Below are positions 57,702 to 64,000 of a stretch of DNA of 64,000 nt, one piece after another. Position 1 is the first letter of the stretch, and the number at the start of each line of letters is the position of its first letter. Both the position numbers and the translations under genes were made by a program. This DNA comes from Odiellus spinosus (taxonomy: Eukaryota; Arthropoda; Arachnida; Opiliones; Phalangiidae), in assembly GCA_963920705.1 (NCBI GenBank), contig OY987226.1:20679600-20743599 (forward strand), written 5' to 3'. The notes below the pieces were generated by a model that worked only from the letters and a program-made list of their open reading frames with translations, was not told the DNA's origin and ran no database searches.

Positions 57702-58140
57702 CCAGGGGCAAACCACTCCAGAAAAATTTTTACACCTGATTCCAGATTCATTTGCTTCTCAGTGATTCCGAATTGATTCGCGTGATTCTAAATATTTGAT
57801 TCGCGTGATTCTAAATATTTGATTCGCGTGATTCTAAATATTTGATTCGCGTGATTCTAAATATTTGATTCGCGTGATTCTAAATATTTGATTCGCGTGA
57901 TTCTAAATATTTGATTCGCCTGACTCCGAATTGATTCGCCTGATTCCGAATTGATTCGCCTGATTCCGAATTGATTCGCCTGATTCCGAATTGATTCGCC
58001 TGATTCCGAATTGATTCGCCTGATTCCGAATTGATTCGCCTGATTCCGAATTGATTCGCCTGATTCCGAATTGATTCGCTTGATTCCGAATTGATTCCAT
58101 TTTGTTTGTACACCTGATTTCAAGAGTGGTTTGCCCCTCG
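57702..58140. mobile_element. hAT-type MITE with internal minisatellites
   Basis: Left end CCAGGGGCAAACCACTC, right end the complement of CGAGGGGCAAACCACTC. Perfect 8-bp duplication GGCAAGGT at 57694-57701 and 58141-58148. The interior is almost all tandem repeat: about six 23-bp units (GATTCGCGTGATTCTAAATA plus TTT) and then about nine 20-bp units (GATTCGCCTGATTCCGAATT). Minus-strand frames repeating ESGESIRNQANQFGIRRINS are translations of this repeat. Confidence 0.9.
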
Positions 58141-58227
58141 GGCAAGGTACAATGAGGCAATCTCAAGATTAGTTTCCACAAGCGCGAGTAAAGCGGAGTT
58201 TCCATAAAAGGGTTCGAACTCGACCTG

Positions 58228-58400
58228 GGAAAAATCAGGGAATTGGAAAGTGGCCCAAAAGGTCAAAGAAAAATCAGGGAATTTGGAAAGAGGCCCAAAA
58301 GGTCAGGGAAAAGGCAGACAATTGTGAAATTGGCCCAAAAGGTCAAAGAAAAGTCAGGGAATTTGGAAGTTGGCCCAAAAGGTTAGGGAATTTGAAAATG
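58228..58400 (+). repeat. ~43-bp minisatellite, four copies
   Basis: Units share AAATCAGGGAATTTGGAAAG and GGCCCAAAAGGTCA, with length variation. Confidence 0.75.
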
Positions 58401-59094
58401 AGCCAAAATGGGCAAAGAAATTAAAAATTTTGGTACATGTCAAGGAACTGCTTATGAATGGATGACCAATTAATTGTAACATAATTATTATATGTTATTT
58501 TGCCAAAAGATTACATTTTTGTCTAATAAAATTGGAAATTGCCAAGAGCTCGCACATAAGAATAAATTCATTTCAGGGGAAACCTGGAAAAGTCAGGAAA
58601 ATTAACTCCCAAAATTTTGTGCATTGCATTAATCGTGTTTATTTTTTTACACACTATTTGTACACTGCAATAATCCAAGAGCTCCTTATAGTGAATCATT
58701 GTCGCAATGTTTTTTAACATTACGAGAATTTGGGAGTTGGCAACTTCCCCCCAAAATGTTCTAATATACTCCCGGTACTATTGGATTAAAGAGCTCCGAA
58801 AATAAGGCCTTCGTTACGTTCGATTGTGCATGAGTTGGAATGTTCTACAAAACCGTTTTTAACCCCAAAAAACAGCGAGATGCGAAAGAATGGAATAGCT
58901 AGGGTGCAGTCTTGGCTGTATAAAGCCAAATACTCAATGCCAGTCACCAGAGTACGAAGCAAATTGTCGATAGAAAAAGGTTTCTACGTACGCGATTAAG
59001 TGATTGGTCCGATAGTCTTAGATCATTATGATGTTTGTCACAATTAACCCTGAGAAATTTTTAACTCGTTCTCTTTCTCACAATTTGTTACAGT

Positions 59095-59737
59095 CTCCCT
59101 GGAGCAGCTTTTTAATTTATCTACGGAATCACCATGTCATAAAACGTATTCGAGAATTTTCAAAACAATTATTATAGACACGTTTTTGGTGTTTAAATCA
59201 AAATCTAAAGTTTGGTTATGGTTAAGTTTGAATATAAGTAAGAATAAATTCGGGCCAATCATATTATTTCAGCCTTCAACAGCTCTTGTAATTTCCTAAC
59301 GTTAAGAGAATAGGCCAGCGTTTGAGGCCTTGGACGTCAAACGCCGGCCTATTCTTTTAATGTTAAAGGCCTATGATTTCTTCTGCCTGTCACCTGCTTG
59401 TTTTACTGGAAGTGGGCTCACCTTCTGAGCTTCGTCTTGGATAGCAAGGTAAGAGAAAGCCTGGAGGGTGAGTTTGTTTCCAGGGTGACAGGCAGAAGTA
59501 ATCCTAGGCCTTTAAGACATTATAAGCCATACTAAAGGCTGAAATAATGAATGTCCCGTATTTATATTTAGGCCTACTTACATTCAAACGTTACCAAACT
59601 TGAGATATTAATTTAAACATCAAAAACCTGTCTAAAAATTGTTTTGAAACTCTAAAATACGTTTTTTGGCAAGGTAATTCCGAAAATAAATTCAAAAGTT
59701 GTTCCATTTTTAGCTGCAAGTTTCCCTAAATTTAAAT
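59095..59737. mobile_element. TTAA family C element carrying a nested insertion
   Basis: Arms with TTCGAGAATTTTCAAAACAA, CGTTTTTGGTGTTTAAAT and AAACGCCGGCCTATTCTTTT fold back on each other. It matches the element at 62117-62599. The second half is interrupted at 59363-59515. Confidence 0.8.
59363..59515. mobile_element. TTAA-flanked MITE nested in family C
   Basis: Left end TTAAAGGCCTATGATTTCTT, then CTGCCTGTCACC. The right end is its near complement, finishing AGGCCTTTAA. The sister element reads TGTTAGGACA straight through at the same place, so the TTAA here is the insertion site. Confidence 0.85.
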
Positions 59738-60458
59738 AAAGCTAGCCATTTTAAAATTTTATTTTCTTCTTAGAGATTTTAACCAATGTTTTCATAATTT
59801 CATTGCCACTTGGAATATATATTGACTAAGGAGAAAGGGGAAATGGAGGAGGGGTTATTGGTTGCCTCATACTTCATCTTAATCCGGTTTTCACTTATCC
59901 CCTTTCATAATCCTGCCTTCTTTACTCCTTTCTTTGATCGTGATTACGCTCGAGAATCAGAAATGAAAGAAACGTATATGCACAGTTACTGAGTTGACCC
60001 ACAATACGAGCTACCCCTATACCTACCTCTAGAGTCTAGAATCGACTCGAGAGAGAGAGGGAGAAAGAAAAACAGTTTCAATTTCGAGAACATGCAGCTT
60101 ATATCTAACGTATTAGTATTTCTAGCTTAATAGGGTGATGGTGGAAGCTATAGCAAGGCCTAGGGCAATCCAACATTATTATTCATAATTTCCAAGGTGG
60201 TTGAAGCCAGCCAGATACATTTCTTTAAAAAAAAATAAACTAAAATACCTGATTTGATGTCTAATAATATTTTCAAGGTTCGGAACTAGTTAGCGAACAT
60301 TTTATTTTTATTGGGAAAAGCTAAATAAAGCTTCGAAATTAGACTAATTACGTCGAAAACAACACAAAAGTAAGTAATAATGGATGATTAAAAAAATTAG
60401 GGCGTTCTTAAAAAATATAATAATAAAAATTTAAAACAGTTATGCTTATCAATTTACG

Positions 60459-60640
60459 TTAAAGTGAAAATATGAGCTAGAAGGCAAGTGAAGTATAAAA
60501 TCGAACCAATCAGTTGAACCCAACGGCTCCGGCCTTCAACGTTCGGTACAGCTCTATCGTGATAGCGCTGTTGAAGGCGTCAAAAATATGACTGGCCCGA
60601 ATTTATAACTTCATCACTTACATACTTAGTTTCCCTTTAA
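60459..60640. mobile_element. Small TTAA-flanked MITE related to family C
   Basis: TTAAAGTGAAAATATGAGC at the left and the complement of TTAAAGGGAAACTAAGTATG at the right. A central hairpin with CCTTCAAC...GTTGAAGG and the word GGCCCGAATTTATA are shared with family C. Confidence 0.6.
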
Positions 60641-60702
60641 GAAAAGCTATGCCTATATTTGAACAAGATGTTCAAAGAGAGACTTGCTTATATATAGAAT
60701 TA

Positions 60703-61255
60703 GAACTCGGAATCGGATAAAGAATAACTTTGGATATTCAATGATGACTAGGCTTTTTTAAGATCTCGGATAAATTGTTTGTTAATACAAACACCACAAA
60801 TTATACAAACAGACGTGTATCAAATGGATACAAATTATCCGGAGATGAAATTTTAAGCTTGATTAATAAACAAATTACGCGTTTATTCAAACGGATAATG
60901 CATAGATAAAAATACGACGTTTCTCGAAATCAGTGTAGAATGAAATATAATAATTATATTTCAATCGAAATTGAAAGGAACAGCGACTAAATCATTACAT
61001 TCTATCTTCAAGATCTCAATTTTGGTTAAAATCCGAGAAGAAACTCGAGTTTCAAATTGTTCGTATCGGCGAATGAATAACTCGTATAACGTATAAATTT
61101 CCTATAACAATGAGTACGAATATAAAGTTAGCCTTACATTCAGATAGGTTAACTCGAATAAGAAATAGATATTTTTTCGCGAACGGATAAGATCTGATTG
61201 ACATTCACGATGGTCTTATTCAATTAACAAAAGTTATACGAATTCCTAGCTCTTC
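60703..61255 (+). repeat. 0.56-kb duplicated segment, copy 2
   Basis: Direct repeat partner of 53941-54497, 6.8 kb away. Confidence 0.9.
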
Positions 61256-62116
61256 CTAGAATATTTAAAAAAGTTAAGGAAATCATATTTTGACTTTTGT
61301 CTTAAAAAGTAAAAGTTATTATATCTGAAAAACATCTGTACCTATAATTTAATCTTACGAATAGAAATTTCTGTCCAAAATATGGTATCTAAGGTTTTAT
61401 TATCAATAAAACTTAAGACAATTTTGCCCGAAAGAAAGAAATTTACGAGGAACTTGTCTGTCAAATAAAACGCCCAGACTGCCTCGTGAAATATTGAAAA
61501 AAAAAAAAAAAAAAAATTAGGACAATTTCAAAGTAATGTCAAAGGCGAGAAGACCCTGCTAAATGTATTCATCTTAGTCCACAGGGTACTCTGACTTATC
61601 AATAAATGATTTCAAACTAAGTAGGGAGCACTGTTAAAGGCGGGAAAGGTCTAGTAAACCTAACAAACCAGTTCATTAAATAATACAATATATATCAAAT
61701 TAACTTTATAGTACTATTCAAAAAGTGGATAGAAGTTTTGGTCAAAAGAGACAGTGTCAAGTTAGTTTGACGAAGTGGACTGAGGGGAAGCATTTGGTTG
61801 AAAGTAAAATAGGGGTTGACCCAAATTAAACACCCACAAACATGAAATAAAATATTATGTCAACATTAATCAAATTTGGTCATTTTGTGTAGAAAAAAAC
61901 TTAACCTACTTAGAAGAAGCGAAATTCCATTCCATGCAAAATTAAACGCTTTTATTAACAAAGGTGAGTGAGGGGCAAATAAGTTACGAGAAATTTCCAT
62001 TCTTATAGACAGAGAGGTGGGGAAAAAAAAGCATGTTACATAAAGTATTGATAAACGAGATGTCACTAACTTAAAGGGGAAATGAATTGATATATTTATT
62101 GATTACTAAAAACATT
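61256..62116. other. AT-rich DNA, nothing recognised
   Basis: An A-run at about 61497-61517 and a lone TTAAAGGGGAAA at 62073. No gene was found. Confidence 0.4.
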
Positions 62117-62599
62117 TTAAATGGAAACTTGGAGCTAAAAAGTTTAGATATTGAATTTATTTTCGGAATCATCATGCTAGAAAACGTATTCGAGAATTTT
62201 CAAACAATTTTTAGACACGTTTTTGGTGTTTAAATTAATTTCTAAAGTTTGAACAAAATAAATTATAAATTCCGGCCAATCATATTAATTCAACTTTCTA
62301 CAGTGCTTGTAACGTCCTAACAATAAAAGAACAGGCCGGCGTTTGACCACCAAGGTCTTGGGCATCAAACGCCGGCCTATTATTTCAATGTTAGGACAAT
62401 AAAAGCGCTATTGAACCCTGAAATAATATGATTGGCTCGAATTTATATTTTCTATCTTTCAAATTTTATCAAACTTCAGAAATTAATTTAAACACCAAAA
62501 ACGTGCCTAAAAAATTCTCAAATACGTTTTTTTTTGGGATGGTGATTCCGAAACTAAATTCAAAAGCTCTTCCATTTTTAGCTCCAAGTTTCCCTTTAA
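62117..62599. mobile_element. TTAA family C element, complete copy
   Basis: 483 bp with TTAA. Left TTAAATGGAAACTTGGAGCT, right the complement of TTAAAGGGAAACTTGGAGC. Long arms meet at a central hairpin around GGCCGGCGTTTGACC and CAAACGCCGGCC. Confidence 0.85.
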
Positions 62600-62779
62600 A
62601 AATAATTCCAGAAAAAGTTATTATATAAAATGGCTTGCTCCACTCGTTTCTAGACGTCACTGCCTACGTAACACGCTTTTGTCTACAGTAATGATTACGG
62701 TAAACTTGGATAAATCGAGTTGAAGAAGACAAATATATATTTTCCTATTTGTGCAAAATATCAGAAGGGTCGAATGCTA

Positions 62780-62983
62780 TGACCTTTTGGTTCATTGATC
62801 GATGACCCTTCAACGCAAAGAAATTCGGGATCTCCACGAATCCAAGCTAAGCCTATTTTTTGGTTAAGTTTTAAATTTATTTCTAGTTTAATATTTGTTT
62901 GTAAATGTTTTTACTGGTGGTTTAGACCTTTTCAAACGATAAGGGATGGATAAAAAAGTTGTTAGGTTGCATTCTCCTTTTAA
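62780..62983. mobile_element. MITE family A, right half only
   Basis: GAATCCAAGCTAAGCCTATT, ATTTATTTCTAGTTTAATAT and GTTGCATTCTCCTTTTAA match the right half of the 19.9-kb copy. The left half is absent. Confidence 0.75.
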
Positions 62984-64000
62984 CTAAACCTTGATTTAAA
63001 AAACATTCCAACAACACGTGCTGCGAAGGCGCAATTATGCAAATAAAAGTCAAACGCGGGAGACAAATAGAGCGCTAAATATATTTAATTGAGCCAAAGC
63101 TAAGGAGTCTCGTGATTGGTTCGAGGGTTAAATCCCGGGTAATCCGGGTAAAATTTGACCGATTATTATTATTTAATTTAAAGATTATAACGCGTGTCAA
63201 CGTACTAAGAATTCTTAACTACGGCCAGATATCTGTTCAGTCGACCGATAAAACTGATATATTTTTTAACTTATTCTTAATCAAATAAAATGATATTTTA
63301 ATCGAACTACAAAAAACGGATACCCGATTCAAAAATGGTATCGGTTTGGACAGTTAATTAGGATATCAAAATCAGATAAAAATAGATTGAATAGAAAAAC
63401 GGTCGAGTAAACAGTTTTTATCCGCTAATTTATCTGCGCGATATCTCATACGCGAAACAGATAACAGAAAAAAATTAGGAAAACATGGATCCCTGAAAGA
63501 ATTCCTGATATTTTGGGGAACACTTTTTGGTCATGATATATTTCCCCTGTTTGACACGATTGGTCTAATTTGCTTCACTCGAATATCATATTGGTTCGTT
63601 ATTTAAATCGAATTTGATAAAAATGGTCGACCTCATTTTTAGAGTTGGAAATTTCAAAAGAGAATTCATTAGGTTACGTCAAACGAAAATTTAAAAACGC
63701 CGATTTTTAAATGGTTTTCAATTTTGCAACTCAGTGTCGGTCTAAATAGGACTTTCTTAAAATTTTTAATTGCCTTAACCCACATTCAAAGAATAATTAG
63801 CCTAAAATTAATTATCTAGTTTTTCTAATTAAGTTTCGGTATTGTAATACCGTTCTTATAAATTCAAATTAAATGGATATAAATTTTCCTAACAATGGGA
63901 GCACTCACATATGCTGAGGAAATGTTTTTAACCTTCGTACTTAAGTGTTCAAATATAAAACACTCCCTGATTGGTCGAAATTTGTTTGAATTTCATAAAA

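Larger units (their letters stand above)
49662..64000 (-). other. Presumed upstream intron of ftz-f1, at least 14.3 kb
   Basis: Because the exon at 49661 needs an upstream zinc-finger exon and none was recognised to the right, the rest of the window is best read as intron, with possible unrecognised 5' exons. An A-run at about 49798-49829 lies near the exon. Stretches 50307-51110, 51201-52130, 53100-53930, 54500-55550, 55803-57690 and 62984-64000 hold no feature I can support. Confidence 0.5.

Noticed and set aside
57857-58205. Three overlapping minus-strand frames repeating IRNQANQFGIRRINSESGES
   Set aside because: They are three-frame translations of the 20- and 23-bp minisatellite inside a MITE.

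Overview
The window is animal nuclear DNA, most likely from an arthropod and probably an insect. It is AT-rich, has spliceosomal introns and is packed with transposons. The best taxonomic clue is a split gene on the minus strand at 37.2-49.7 kb. Its product carries the Ftz-F1 box, a Pro/Ser/Gly-rich hinge with an insect-style KQE..IPQ..SSPDSSPSP motif, and an NR5A ligand-binding domain ending in an LLMEMLHAKKK AF-2 helix. The species cannot be named from sequence alone.

Host genes. (1) 1-1172, plus strand: the 3' end of a glycine-rich protein gene built from near-identical 57-bp exons separated by near-identical 57-63-bp introns, so that exon plus intron is the tandem repeat unit. It ends in a distinct terminal exon with a stop and an AATAAA signal. 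(2) 37201-49661, minus strand: four exons of ftz-f1/NR5A, from the Ftz-F1 box to the stop. The exons for the DNA-binding domain and N terminus were not found in the 14.3 kb upstream and probably lie beyond the window. No tRNA, rRNA or other convincing host gene was seen. One tiny possible first exon at 18.8 kb is only weakly supported.

Mobile DNA fills most of the rest. At 5.5-17.3 kb there is a four-level nest. A roughly 160-bp tandem repeat is split by a TTAA-flanked palindromic MITE. That MITE is split by a Ty3/Gypsy LTR element with identical 172-bp LTRs and a 5-bp target duplication. The LTR element in turn contains a 4-kb DDE transposon with an intact-looking 749-codon transposase and about 1-kb inverted ends, and a 1.46-kb foldback element. 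At 20.8-28.6 kb there are further MITEs, a second large foldback and a nested composite of inverted repeats. That composite includes a 1.5-kb TA-flanked element carrying GTCCG motifs at 21-bp spacing.

The non-autonomous elements sort into groups by their ends: TTAA-flanked families with AGG-type termini (at least six), hAT-like families with 8-bp target duplications (several with CGAGGGG or CAGGG ends), families with 7-bp duplications, and foldbacks with GGGTCATTCC-like ends. Minisatellites and a 200-bp higher-order satellite lie in the ftz-f1 introns. A 0.56-kb segment is repeated 6.8 kb apart at 53.9 and 60.7 kb.

The only genes that clearly work together are the transposase and its own inverted ends. 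The TTAA, hAT and foldback MITEs have no matching transposase here and would have to be mobilised from elsewhere.
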